A stretch of DNA of 29,255 nucleotides from a virus. Position 1 is the stretch's first letter. Each line of letters begins with the position of its first letter. The notes under the pieces are model-generated. The model saw nothing but the letters and a program-made list of their open reading frames with translations, did no database searches and was not told where the DNA came from. Made by a program: the position numbers and the translations under genes. The stretch covers positions 1 to 29,255 of IMG/VR virus record IMGVR_UViG_3300008448_000441; one strand, 5' to 3'. Shown here one piece after another: positions 6,749-14,020 of the stretch.

Positions 6749-6806
6749 TTACCAATTTATTTTATTTGCAATATTTTTAATAGTTTCTTTACTTTTGCAT
6801 AAATGA
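6735..6806 (+). CDS. Possible 23-aa single-pass membrane peptide
   Basis: A 23-codon frame starting MKKSDYQFILFAIF: a short charged head, one hydrophobic helix of ~15 residues and a HK end. It overlaps the preceding frame and ends with an ATGA overlap onto the sigma/HTH-like gene, the coupling seen throughout this window. The same bases also hold a promoter-like pair, so it may not be coding. Confidence 0.3.
   Translation: MKKSDYQFILFAIFLIVSLLLHK
6765..6797 (+). promoter_or_regulatory. Possible promoter before the sigma/HTH-like gene
   Basis: TTTG at 6765-6768, a 21-base spacer and TACTTTTG at 6790-6797 match the Bacteroidota pattern. The expected start point (about 6803) would fall on the ATG of the next gene, giving a leaderless mRNA. 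Confidence 0.4.
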
Positions 6807-7300
6807 ATATAACCGACCTGCTTACTGACAAAAAGTATTTGCAAATAAGCAGGAACGTGTGTCGAAATCATAATTTGTTACATGATTTACATTCAGAAGC
6901 TATCTTAGTTATATTAGAGAAAAAAGTAGATATTAACACTATTAGAAACTTAGAACATTACTTTTCAACTGTTGTTTGGATGACGTGGCACTCCAACAAG
7001 TTTAAAAAAAAATACTTAAATGATTTTTTGGAGTTCTTTGAATACTACGATTATGACTTAATAGATGAAAGTATTGAACATTCAGACTTTACACCAGCTT
7101 ATAACTTTATAGATCGTGAGCCGAAAACCGATACTGAATACTATGAGATTAATTTATTCAAGTTATATTTAGAATTAGGATCTATCCAGGCAGTAAGTAG
7201 AAAAACAAAGATACCTTACCAAACAGTATTTTACGATTTAAAACAAATAAAAGAGCAAATAATAAATGATAAAACTTTTAATCAAAGCGAACCTGAGTAA
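6803..7300 (+). CDS. Sigma-70-like / HTH transcription regulator
   Basis: A 165-aa protein laid out like a small sigma-type factor. Residues ~20-60 (LLHDLHSEAILVILEK, followed by WMTW) resemble sigma region 2 helices. A variable acidic middle follows, and residues ~128-160 form a helix-turn-helix (GSIQAVSRKTKIPYQTVFYDLKQI compressed around the AVSRKTKIPYQTV turn) like region 4 or a phage regulator. It sits between the early genes and the glycan/structural genes, the usual place for a middle or late activator. The next gene starts 35 bases inside its end. Whether it binds RNA polymerase or only DNA cannot be told. Confidence 0.55.
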   Translation: MNITDLLTDKKYLQISRNVCRNHNLLHDLHSEAILVILEKKVDINTIRNLEHYFSTVVWMTWHSNKFKKKYLNDFLEFFEYYDYDLIDESIEHSDFTPAYNFIDREPKTDTEYYEINLFKLYLELGSIQAVSRKTKIPYQTVFYDLKQIKEQIINDKTFNQSEPE

Positions 7301-8309
7301 CTTAAATGGACTATCGTTTCATCGGTTATACGTTCCATTCTCAAAAATAAGCGATTTAAACGAGTTTAAATGCGATGTTTATCCTGACTTATCAGTATTG
7401 AGTGATGCTGAACTAAAAGGCTATGACGCTGTAGTTTACCAACGTGAAATTGATGTAAATGGTAACTCACTTGAATTAATTAAGAAATATCATAAGTTAG
7501 GACTAAAAGTAATTTTTGATATAGATGACATGTGGGTGCTACCTCATGACCATTACTTGTATAAAGTTTACCAACAATATAAGATAAAAGAGCAAACAGA
7601 AGAAATATTAAAAGCTGTAGACTTAGTTATTACTACCACAAAAGTAATGGCAACCAGAATAAGTAAGTTTAATAAAAAAGTTGAGGTTATTCCTAACTGT
7701 TTAGATTTAGATGATCCACAATGGCAATCAAACAAGATTAAAAGTAATTTAACACGATTTGGTTATGTGGCTGGTGTATTTCATTCAAAAGACATCGGAA
7801 TCATTCAGCAACCTATTTTAAAGGCTTATAGGCATAATTTAAACGCAGGTTTTGTTTTAGGTGGTTGGAATAACAACAAAGACTATAACTTCTATGAAAC
7901 TGTTATGAGTGGCAATAACTTCGATATGTTAAAATATAGCCGGGTAAACTCTTTGCCGGTACACGAATATGGCAAGGCTTACAATTATACCGATGTATCA
8001 TTAATACCTTTACAAAATAATATTTTCACTGAGTGCAAATCAGAAATTAAACTACTTGAAGCTGGAGCACATGGAAATCCTGCAATAGTTTCAAACGTGC
8101 TACCTTATAATATGTTTCCAAAAGAAACTGCAATATTTGTAGATAACCATGATGTAAATGGATGGTTTAAAGCAATTAGAAATTTAAGCAAAGACAAAGT
8201 ATTATTTGATGAAAAAAGCAAAGCACTAACTGAATATACAAAAGAAAATTATAATATAAACATATGGAGCGAAATCAGAAAACAAATTATAAAATCGGCA
8301 TTGGTGTAA
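7266..8309 (+). CDS. GT-B fold glycosyltransferase (family 4-like)
   Basis: A 347-aa soluble glycosyltransferase, likely transferring a sugar from a nucleotide-sugar donor. The N-terminal Rossmann half includes LNGLSFHRLYVPF and FDIDDMWVLP. A linker has VITTTKVMATRI and VEVIPNCLD, the usual boundary before the donor-binding half. The C-terminal half has CKSEIKLLEAGAHGNPAIVS, which contains the conserved acidic residues of GT4-type donor sites. No membrane segment. The ATG lies 35 bases inside the regulator gene and the end overlaps the next glycosyltransferase by 46 bases, so this is the first gene of the coupled cassette. Sugar and acceptor unknown. Confidence 0.8.
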   Translation: MIKLLIKANLSNLNGLSFHRLYVPFSKISDLNEFKCDVYPDLSVLSDAELKGYDAVVYQREIDVNGNSLELIKKYHKLGLKVIFDIDDMWVLPHDHYLYKVYQQYKIKEQTEEILKAVDLVITTTKVMATRISKFNKKVEVIPNCLDLDDPQWQSNKIKSNLTRFGYVAGVFHSKDIGIIQQPILKAYRHNLNAGFVLGGWNNNKDYNFYETVMSGNNFDMLKYSRVNSLPVHEYGKAYNYTDVSLIPLQNNIFTECKSEIKLLEAGAHGNPAIVSNVLPYNMFPKETAIFVDNHDVNGWFKAIRNLSKDKVLFDEKSKALTEYTKENYNINIWSEIRKQIIKSALV

Positions 8310-8902
8310 CAACAACACCAAACAGATCAGAATACATTGATACCTGGAGGAAAAACTTTGAAAAGGTTAAGCCTAAACAATATCATTTACACATTCATGA
8401 AGATGTAAGTTATAAAGGAGTTGCTTATTCAAAGAATCAAAATCTTAAAACTTTGAAAGATTGCGATTACATTTTTCTTTTTGACGATGACTGTTACCCG
8501 GTAAAAGAGGGGTGGGCGGAATACTTTATTAATTCAAACGAACAACATTTACTATTTTTAAATGATACTCATAAAGTATTGGCACGAACAGGAAACGTAG
8601 AACACTATAATGATTGCGGTGGAGTGTTTATGTTTCTTACAAGTGAAGTATTAAGCAAAGTTGGTGCATTTGATGAAAGTTATGGTAAATATGCTTTTGA
8701 ACATGTTGATTATTCTAATAGAATATTAGGAAAAAAGAATAATTATCCAATGTTAAAAGATACAAATAAATATTTAAAAGCATTAGATTATGAGGGCTAT
8801 AATAAGTCATCTATAAGTGATAAAGATAAGGAATATTGGATTAAAAAAAATTGGAATAAATACTTTAATGAAGATATTAAATCTGTATATTTGCCATTAT
8901 GA
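8264..8902 (+). CDS. GT-A fold glycosyltransferase (family 2-like)
   Basis: A 212-aa enzyme with the GT-A plan: N-terminal IGIGVTTTPNRSEY beta-strand and loop, nucleotide-sugar/metal motif FLFDDDCYP near residue 75, and GGVFMFLTSEVL with GAFDESYGKYAFEHVDY in the acceptor/catalytic half, as in family 2 enzymes. The start is the first ATG in frame and overlaps the preceding gene by 46 bases. Base composition becomes more AT-rich after about 8640, and this continues into the HNH gene. It ends in an ATGA overlap with that gene. Substrates unknown. Confidence 0.8.
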   Translation: MERNQKTNYKIGIGVTTTPNRSEYIDTWRKNFEKVKPKQYHLHIHEDVSYKGVAYSKNQNLKTLKDCDYIFLFDDDCYPVKEGWAEYFINSNEQHLLFLNDTHKVLARTGNVEHYNDCGGVFMFLTSEVLSKVGAFDESYGKYAFEHVDYSNRILGKKNNYPMLKDTNKYLKALDYEGYNKSSISDKDKEYWIKKNWNKYFNEDIKSVYLPL

Positions 8903-9474
8903 AGTTATGTAATACATGTAAATTAACTAAAGATTATTCATCTTTTTATAAACGTGGAAAAAACTCATATCAACATAAATGTATTGATTGTGAAAAAGAA
9001 TATAAAATACTTAATAAACAAAGAATAGCCGATTATAAAAATAAACATTATAATTTAAATAAAGAAAAATATTTTGAAAGATCAAAAGAAAGTAAAAAAA
9101 GAAATCATAAAGATTGGTATAGAAAATATTATACTGCTCACCCTGAAAAAAGAATAGTTCTTAATATGAGAAGACGAATTTCAAGTGTTTTAAAAGGAGA
9201 AATAAAAAACGATACAACAATAAATTTATTAGGTTGTAATGTTGAAACTTTAAAAAAACATTTACAATTTAAGTTTACAAAAGGAATGAAATGGAGTAAT
9301 TATGGGACGTGGCATGTTGACCATATAATACCATGTGCTAAATTTGATTTAACAAAAATAGAAAATCAAAAAATATGTTTTCATTATACAAACTTGCAAC
9401 CATTATGGGCAAAAGATAATTGTAGTAAACAACACAAATTAACTGAAAGCGTACAAATGAATATTATAATATAA
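8899..9474 (+). CDS. HNH homing-type endonuclease
   Basis: A 191-aa protein with an N-terminal zinc ribbon (CNTC at 4-7, CIDC at ~28-31), a highly basic helical middle, and a C-terminal HNH nuclease core with WHVDHIIPCAKFDL and FHYTNLQPLWAKDN. This is the build of free-standing phage HNH endonucleases that spread by cutting unoccupied alleles. It interrupts a run of glycosyltransferase genes yet fits with a 4-base overlap on the left and a 1-base TAATG overlap on the right. Composition is visibly AT-richer than most of the cassette, consistent with later arrival. A role in glycan synthesis is not expected. Confidence 0.85.
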   Translation: MKLCNTCKLTKDYSSFYKRGKNSYQHKCIDCEKEYKILNKQRIADYKNKHYNLNKEKYFERSKESKKRNHKDWYRKYYTAHPEKRIVLNMRRRISSVLKGEIKNDTTINLLGCNVETLKKHLQFKFTKGMKWSNYGTWHVDHIIPCAKFDLTKIENQKICFHYTNLQPLWAKDNCSKQHKLTESVQMNIII

Positions 9475-10166
9475 TGAAAATACTTTTTAAGTTAGCAACA
9501 CGTTCAAGACCTGAAAAAGCACGTGCAAGTATTAACAACATTATAAGTAATTGTAATTCAAACCAATATCAAATATTAGTTTCAGTTGATAAAGACGATG
9601 AAACTATGCAAGGCTTTGACCATGAGCATGATTCAGTATTTATGGTTGAGGGTACTTCAAAAAATAAAATAGATGCTATAAATCGTGACATTGAACTTAT
9701 TGACGATTGGGATATTTTAATCAATACTTCCGATGACATGATTTTTTTACATCGTGGATTTGATACAATTATTCGACAAGACTTTAAAAGGCATTTGGAC
9801 CAGGTCCTACATTACTCAGATGGGAATCAACATTCTAACATTATGACAATGAGTATAATGGGTAGAGCCTATTATGAAAGGTTTGGATATATTTATCATC
9901 CTGACTATAAATCACTTTGGTGTGATTGTGAAGCCACAGAAGTTGCATGGTTAATGAATAAGTATGAATACATGGGTGACTTAAAGGTATTATTTAGGCA
10001 CATGCATCCTGCTTGGGGATTGGCTGAATACGATGAACAATATCGAAAAACAGAAAGCCAGGAACTTTGGGATAATGATTACCGAATATTTAAAGAACGT
10101 AAAGCGAGAAATTATGATATACCAGACCATTTAATAATTAACCCACCTAAATACTACAATGTATAG
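9474..10166 (+). CDS. GT-A-like glycosyltransferase
   Basis: A 230-aa protein with a family 2-type N-terminus (KILFKLATRSRPEKARASI), a sugar-nucleotide region with VSVDKDDETM, and an acidic NTSDDMIFLHRGFD motif near residue 90 standing where GT-A enzymes have DxD. Later WCDCEATEVAW and FRHMHPAWG could form the acceptor site. No membrane helix. The ATG overlaps the HNH stop by one base and the end overlaps the FkbM gene by eight. More divergent than the neighbouring enzymes, so the fold call is firmer than the activity. Confidence 0.68.
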   Translation: MKILFKLATRSRPEKARASINNIISNCNSNQYQILVSVDKDDETMQGFDHEHDSVFMVEGTSKNKIDAINRDIELIDDWDILINTSDDMIFLHRGFDTIIRQDFKRHLDQVLHYSDGNQHSNIMTMSIMGRAYYERFGYIYHPDYKSLWCDCEATEVAWLMNKYEYMGDLKVLFRHMHPAWGLAEYDEQYRKTESQELWDNDYRIFKERKARNYDIPDHLIINPPKYYNV

Positions 10167-10758
10167 TCAAAACAATGAAGAGCAAGTAATATTAGATTAC
10201 TTTGGAAATAAGATAGGTAATTTACTTGACATCGGAGCAAACGATGGGATTACTTTATCAAATAGCAGAAAGTTAATTGAATTGGGATGGGGTGGGGATT
10301 TAATAGAACCATCACCTACTGCCTTTGCAAAACTTAAAAAGTTATATTCAAGAAAGAAAAAAGTAAATACTCACAATATTGCATTATGTGATGTTAGTGG
10401 TAAAATGAAATTTTATGAAAGTGGAACTCATTTAAATAATGGAGATACTGATTTATTATCTACTTTATCATTAACAGATAAACAGAAATGGGAATCAACA
10501 ACTGAGTATACAGAAACAGAAGTAAATGCATTAACCTGGAATGATTTTCAAACAGGTAAACTTTATGACTTTATAAATATAGATGCTGAAGGTTATGATC
10601 TAATAATTTTAAAGCAATTAGATTTATTTGACTTAGGATGTTCATGCCTATGTATTGAACACAATGGCAAAATACTTAATCAGATATTAGAAGAAGTTAA
10701 AAAGTATAATATGAGAATAATATCTCAGAATTTGGAAAATGTAATTTTGGCAATATGA
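10159..10758 (+). CDS. FkbM-family methyltransferase (first of two)
   Basis: A 199-aa S-adenosylmethionine-dependent methyltransferase of the FkbM type, a family that commonly O-methylates sugars of glycans. The cofactor loop LLDIGANDGITLSNS is at ~18-32, then LIEPSPTAFAKL with the acidic ribose-binding Glu, and the FkbM signature DFINIDAEGYD at ~140-150. It overlaps its neighbours by eight and four bases. It sits beside a second, sequence-distinct FkbM gene, so the two probably methylate different positions or sugars. Substrate inferred from context only. Confidence 0.82.
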   Translation: MYSQNNEEQVILDYFGNKIGNLLDIGANDGITLSNSRKLIELGWGGDLIEPSPTAFAKLKKLYSRKKKVNTHNIALCDVSGKMKFYESGTHLNNGDTDLLSTLSLTDKQKWESTTEYTETEVNALTWNDFQTGKLYDFINIDAEGYDLIILKQLDLFDLGCSCLCIEHNGKILNQILEEVKKYNMRIISQNLENVILAI

Positions 10759-11417
10759 AAGATATTTTTAAATACATTGAAGATATTATAAATTCAAAAG
10801 ATAAATTATTAATATTTGAATTTGGAATGTGTGATGCACATCATTCATATAAAATCATGGATTTAATTCAAAGTAATAAAACTTTTGAATATTATGGATT
10901 TGAGCCTGTAGATTATTTATTTAATCAAATCAAAGATTATAAAAAAGATTATCAAAATGGTTCGTTCACTATTGTAAATAAAGCAATAGGAGATAAAGAT
11001 GGATTCGTTGATTTTTACCAAAGTGGTGGACAAAAAATAGTTGATGGGATAAACACAGAAAATTATTATGGCAGTTCATCAATCAATGAACCTAAAGAAG
11101 TTTTAACATATTGGCCAGAAATGACTTTTGAGAAAAAACAAATTGAATCTATAAAGTTTGATACTTATGTAAAAGAAAATAATTTAAATGATAGAGTAAT
11201 TGATTTTATTTGGGCAGACATTCAAGGTGCTGAGATTAATTTAATCAAAGGAGGTAAAAATACTTTTAAAAATGTAAAATATTTTTATACTGAATATTCA
11301 AATGGTAATTTATACAAAGGAGATAAAGGGTTAAAAGGTATTTTAAAGCTATTGCCTAATTTTGAAATAGAATGTGATTATCAAGGTGATGTACTTCTAA
11401 AAAATAAATATTTATGA
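10755..11417 (+). CDS. FkbM-family methyltransferase (second of two)
   Basis: A 220-aa protein with the FkbM layout but little direct similarity to its neighbour. A cofactor-binding strand LLIFEFGMCDAHHSY lacks the full GxGxG loop. It is followed by YYGFEPVDYLF and the signature DFIWADIQGAEINLIKGG near residue 155. The atypical loop (GMCDAHHS) may alter cofactor binding. Start and stop each overlap the adjacent genes by four bases (ATGA), so it is embedded in the coupled cassette. Probably methylates a glycan; inactive or altered chemistry is possible. Confidence 0.72.
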   Translation: MKDIFKYIEDIINSKDKLLIFEFGMCDAHHSYKIMDLIQSNKTFEYYGFEPVDYLFNQIKDYKKDYQNGSFTIVNKAIGDKDGFVDFYQSGGQKIVDGINTENYYGSSSINEPKEVLTYWPEMTFEKKQIESIKFDTYVKENNLNDRVIDFIWADIQGAEINLIKGGKNTFKNVKYFYTEYSNGNLYKGDKGLKGILKLLPNFEIECDYQGDVLLKNKYL

Positions 11418-11995
11418 TTTTATCAATACTTATTCCAACAGTTCCACAAAGAGCAAGACTTTATTTAGAACTAATCACAGAACTAAATAATCAAATAGAA
11501 ATGGCTAATGCCTTTGGACTTGTTGAAGTTATTACAGATGATGCACCGGTAGGAGCAAAAACAACAGGGCAAAAGAGAAACGATTTAATTAATTCAGCAC
11601 AGGGTAAGTATGTTTGGTTTATTGATGATGATGATATGATAATGCCGAATGCTATTAATAACATACTGCCTGCATTAGAACTTAATCCAGATGCTTTGGC
11701 TATCAATGGAATAATGACTACAGATGGCAATAATATGAAACAATGGTATATCAGTAAAGACTTTGAATATAGAGCAGACTTTACAAAAGGATTTGAAATA
11801 TACATAAGGCCGACAAACCACATAACACCGGTTAAAAGAGAAATAGCAAAACAAGTTAAATTTAAGAATCAATCTAACTTTGAAGATTATGAGTATTGCA
11901 TGGAACTTAAAAACTTAGGATTGGTTAAAACAGAAGTAGAAATAAAAGAAGCTGTTTATCATTACAGATATATTTCAACTAATAAATTATATTAA
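11414..11995 (+). CDS. GT-A fold glycosyltransferase (family 2)
   Basis: A 193-aa compact family 2 enzyme. It starts with ILSILIPTVPQRARLY, the typical first strand, and has the donor/metal motif VWFIDDDDMIMP near residue 72. The C-terminal FEDYEYCMELKNLG provides the acidic ED pair often seen as the catalytic base region. No membrane helix, unlike lipid-linked glycan enzymes. The start overlaps the FkbM stop (ATGA) and the end overlaps the next gene by one base (TAATG). Two antisense frames here are shadows. Confidence 0.83.
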   Translation: MILSILIPTVPQRARLYLELITELNNQIEMANAFGLVEVITDDAPVGAKTTGQKRNDLINSAQGKYVWFIDDDDMIMPNAINNILPALELNPDALAINGIMTTDGNNMKQWYISKDFEYRADFTKGFEIYIRPTNHITPVKREIAKQVKFKNQSNFEDYEYCMELKNLGLVKTEVEIKEAVYHYRYISTNKLY

Positions 11996-12696
11996 TGAAA
12001 GTAGCCTTTTGCACATACGCAAGTAAATGTTATAAGTATTCTTACGCAGATGCTGATCGTTATTTTCATTATGCAGATAGATTAAAAGAATCATTAAAAG
12101 GTGTTGACTTTTATTTATTTACTGAAAATAACCTTAAACACCCGGGACATGCAAACTTACCTTATTCATTTAAACCTTATGCTATTCAGCAACTTAGGAA
12201 AGATTATGACATAGTAGTGTGGGCAGATAGTTGTGTTTATTCAATAAAAGACTTAAACAAGTTTATTGAATACATAAATATAAATGGATTTGTATTTTTT
12301 GATAATATTGGATACACTATTGGTGATTTTACTTCTGATCAATGCCTAACTAATTTTAACATGGATAGAAAAGAATCCTTTGAACACCCTATGATAATGG
12401 CTTGCTTAATGGGATTTAACTTTAAGAATCATTTAGCTACAAAACTATTCAATGAATATTTTAAAGCTACTCAAACCTATGGAAATTATGAGGGTGACTG
12501 GACTAATGAATCAAATCAAGTTAGTAAAGATAACAGAGTAAAAGGTCACCGACATGATCAATCAGTCATGAGTATTATTTTAGCAAAAGAGAAAATAAAA
12601 CCTTTGCACCCACATTCTACATTCTTTGCCTACTTTGGTAATCCAGGTCATTTACCTCATGCAGAATCAGTTTGTTTACTTAGTCAAGGATATTAA
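11995..12696 (+). CDS. Probable glycosyltransferase
   Basis: A 233-aa protein with a GT-A-like plan: KVAFCTYASKCYKYSYADADRYF at the start, FKPYAIQQLRKDYDIVVWADS with an acidic DIVVWADS motif standing in for DxD, and GHRHDQSVMSIIL near the end, a His-Asp-Gln motif also seen in several glycosyltransferase groups. Cys and aromatic residues are frequent. It is the last enzyme of the cassette, joined by single-base TAATG overlaps on both sides. The enzyme class is inferred from these motifs and context. Confidence 0.62.
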   Translation: MKVAFCTYASKCYKYSYADADRYFHYADRLKESLKGVDFYLFTENNLKHPGHANLPYSFKPYAIQQLRKDYDIVVWADSCVYSIKDLNKFIEYININGFVFFDNIGYTIGDFTSDQCLTNFNMDRKESFEHPMIMACLMGFNFKNHLATKLFNEYFKATQTYGNYEGDWTNESNQVSKDNRVKGHRHDQSVMSIILAKEKIKPLHPHSTFFAYFGNPGHLPHAESVCLLSQGY

Positions 12697-12920
12697 TGAT
12701 ACAACTTTTAGCAACTACCTACATAATAGCAAAATACATTCCTAAGCCTAAATGGTTAATGAGAAAACCTTTCACTTGTCCGCTATGCTTAACTTATTGG
12801 AGTTTCCTAATTTATCAAATAATTAATTTTACAGGTTATTTTGATTTATTGACTATTCCTTTTACCTTTGCTTTATTGGCATCACTAATTGAACAGATAA
12901 ACGATAGGTACTTATTATGA
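12696..12920 (+). CDS. Small membrane protein with CPLC motif
   Basis: A 74-aa protein with an N-terminal hydrophobic segment (LLATTYIIAKYI), a cytoplasmic KPFTCPLCLTYWSF motif, then two hydrophobic helices (residues ~38-52 and ~50-65). The Cys-x-x-Cys next to a Trp and a membrane helix resembles DUF1360-like phage membrane proteins. It is coupled to the last glycosyltransferase (1-base overlap) and to the next gene (ATGA). It could anchor glycan enzymes or be unrelated. Its last codons contain the first GGTACTTA motif. Confidence 0.65.
   Translation: MIQLLATTYIIAKYIPKPKWLMRKPFTCPLCLTYWSFLIYQIINFTGYFDLLTIPFTFALLASLIEQINDRYLL
12907..12914 (+). promoter_or_regulatory. GGTACTTA motif, copy 1
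   Basis: Exact GGTACTTA two bases ahead of the ATG at 12917, inside the last codons of the membrane gene. One of five exact copies placed before genes in the 12.9-26 kb region. Confidence 0.45.
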
Positions 12921-13096
12921 TACAAGAACATTTATTTCCAATTACCTATAATGGTAAAGAATATTTTGAAAAAGATTGTGATGAAATGTTTTTAACATTT
13001 TTCAATGATGTTATGGCATTAAATCAAAATGGTGGTGTATACATTTCAGATGGAATGTGGGTGTATCCTGATGGCACAATGGACGATGAAAGTTAA
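12917..13096 (+). CDS. Small acidic protein of unknown function
   Basis: Not recognised. A 59-aa acidic protein (starts MIQEHLFPITYNGKEYF; ends PDGTMDDES) with several aromatic residues and a beta-prone NGGVYISDGMWVYPDG stretch. It is coupled to the membrane gene by an ATGA overlap, and the stop is five bases before the next ATG. The frame fills the whole interval and has a protein-like composition, so it is very likely real. GGTACTTA lies directly before its start. Confidence 0.65.
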   Translation: MIQEHLFPITYNGKEYFEKDCDEMFLTFFNDVMALNQNGGVYISDGMWVYPDGTMDDES

Positions 13097-13101
13097 ATAA
13101 A

Positions 13102-13299
13102 ATGATTCCACAAAACATAGCAGAGCAGTTAATCAAATGGGAGCAGATGGGTAAGAACTACTCACCTACATTCAATTGGACAGAACTAAATGAACTTGCT
13201 ATAAAGAGTGGTAACACTCCTTTTAACTTAGGATGTGGAGATTGCAGAAAACAATTACTCGAATACTTACTTGCAGTTATAAAAGAAAATGAAAAGTAA
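13102..13299 (+). CDS. Small protein with CGDC motif
   Basis: A 65-aa helical protein (begins MIPQNIAEQLIKWEQMGKNY) with one Cys pair, LGCGDCRKQLLEYLL, near residues 48-51. Similar short proteins occur in Bacteroidota phages, but I cannot name a function. One CxxC pair could bind zinc as a dimer or be redox-active. It lies five bases after its neighbour and overlaps the following small membrane gene by 11 bases. Confidence 0.65.
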   Translation: MIPQNIAEQLIKWEQMGKNYSPTFNWTELNELAIKSGNTPFNLGCGDCRKQLLEYLLAVIKENEK

Positions 13300-13450
13300 T
13301 ATAAAATTAATTAATGCAATTATTTTTACTTTATTGTTTGGAGCAATACCTTACATGTTTAATTGTAATAAATTAACATTAATTATTATATCAATACTTT
13401 TTGCTTTATTTTTAAGTTATTATTTATTTATTTATGGAGAGCGTAAATAA
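13289..13450 (+). CDS. Small two-helix membrane protein
   Basis: A 53-aa frame from ATG at 13289 (MKSNIKLINAIIF) with two hydrophobic helices, ~residues 9-23 and 30-48, a short CNK turn and a basic GERK end. It overlaps the genes on both sides by 11 and 17 bases, matching the dense local packing. Size and topology would fit a holin-like or small inner-membrane protein, but no lysis enzyme is in the window. Low-complexity AT-rich DNA can produce such frames by chance. Confidence 0.45.
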   Translation: MKSNIKLINAIIFTLLFGAIPYMFNCNKLTLIIISILFALFLSYYLFIYGERK

Positions 13451-13637
13451 CCCAAAACACTATGGAGGAAATACAACCTATGAAGCTATTAAAGTAATAG
13501 AAGCATGGGAACTAAACTTTCATTTAGGAAATGTAGTTAAGTATATAAGCAGAGCAGGTAAAAAAGACCTCACAAAGACAAAAGAAGACCTTTTAAAGGC
13601 TAAATGGTATTTAGATAGATATATTGGTACTTTATAA
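13434..13637 (+). CDS. DUF3310 family protein
   Basis: A 67-aa protein matching DUF3310 almost end to end: VNNPKHYGG, then YEAIKVIEAWELNFHLGNVVKYISRAGKK, then a KEDLLKAKWYLDR helix. The family is widespread in phages, often near nucleotide or DNA-metabolism genes, and its biochemical role is unsettled. The ATG lies within the end of the small membrane frame. The stop is six bases before the small terminase start, and its last codons (GGTACTTTA) are one base off the GGTACTTA motif. Confidence 0.85.
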   Translation: MESVNNPKHYGGNTTYEAIKVIEAWELNFHLGNVVKYISRAGKKDLTKTKEDLLKAKWYLDRYIGTL

Positions 13638-13642
13638 ATAAA

Positions 13643-14020
13643 ATGAGCGACAAATCCGACATATTAAAAGCAAAGATGTTAGATGCACTTGAAAAGCATT
13701 TAAACATTGTTACTACTGCATGTAAAGAGGTAGGAATACATCGTGATACTCATTATGAATGGTTAAAGAAAGATAAAGAGTATAAACGTAAAGTAAAAGA
13801 GATTGACAATGTAGCTTTGGACTTTGCAGAATCAGCATTGCACCAACAGATAAAAAAAGGCAATCCGTTATCTACAATGTTCTATTTAAAATGTAAAGCG
13901 AAGAAAAGAGGTTACATTGAGCAACAGGATGTTAAGATAACTGGCAATATGAAATTTAAGGCAGACTTTGGCGAAAGCAATACTATACACACCACACAAG
14001 AATCAGAAGATAATACATGA
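13643..14020 (+). CDS. Terminase small subunit
   Basis: A 125-aa protein with an N-terminal helix-turn-helix (TTACKEVGIHRDTHYEWLKKDKEYKR shape, residues ~23-48) that would recognise the packaging site, a central helical oligomerisation region (residues ~50-90) and a flexible acidic tail. This is the usual build of small terminase subunits. It directly precedes, and overlaps by 53 bases, the large subunit gene, which supports the call. The subunit would recruit the motor to phage DNA. Confidence 0.78.
   Translation: MSDKSDILKAKMLDALEKHLNIVTTACKEVGIHRDTHYEWLKKDKEYKRKVKEIDNVALDFAESALHQQIKKGNPLSTMFYLKCKAKKRGYIEQQDVKITGNMKFKADFGESNTIHTTQESEDNT

Noticed and set aside
11491-11872. Two antisense frames within the glycosyltransferase at 11414
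   Set aside because: They are mirror frames of a clear family 2 enzyme; their hydrophobicity comes from the reverse complement of acidic codons.
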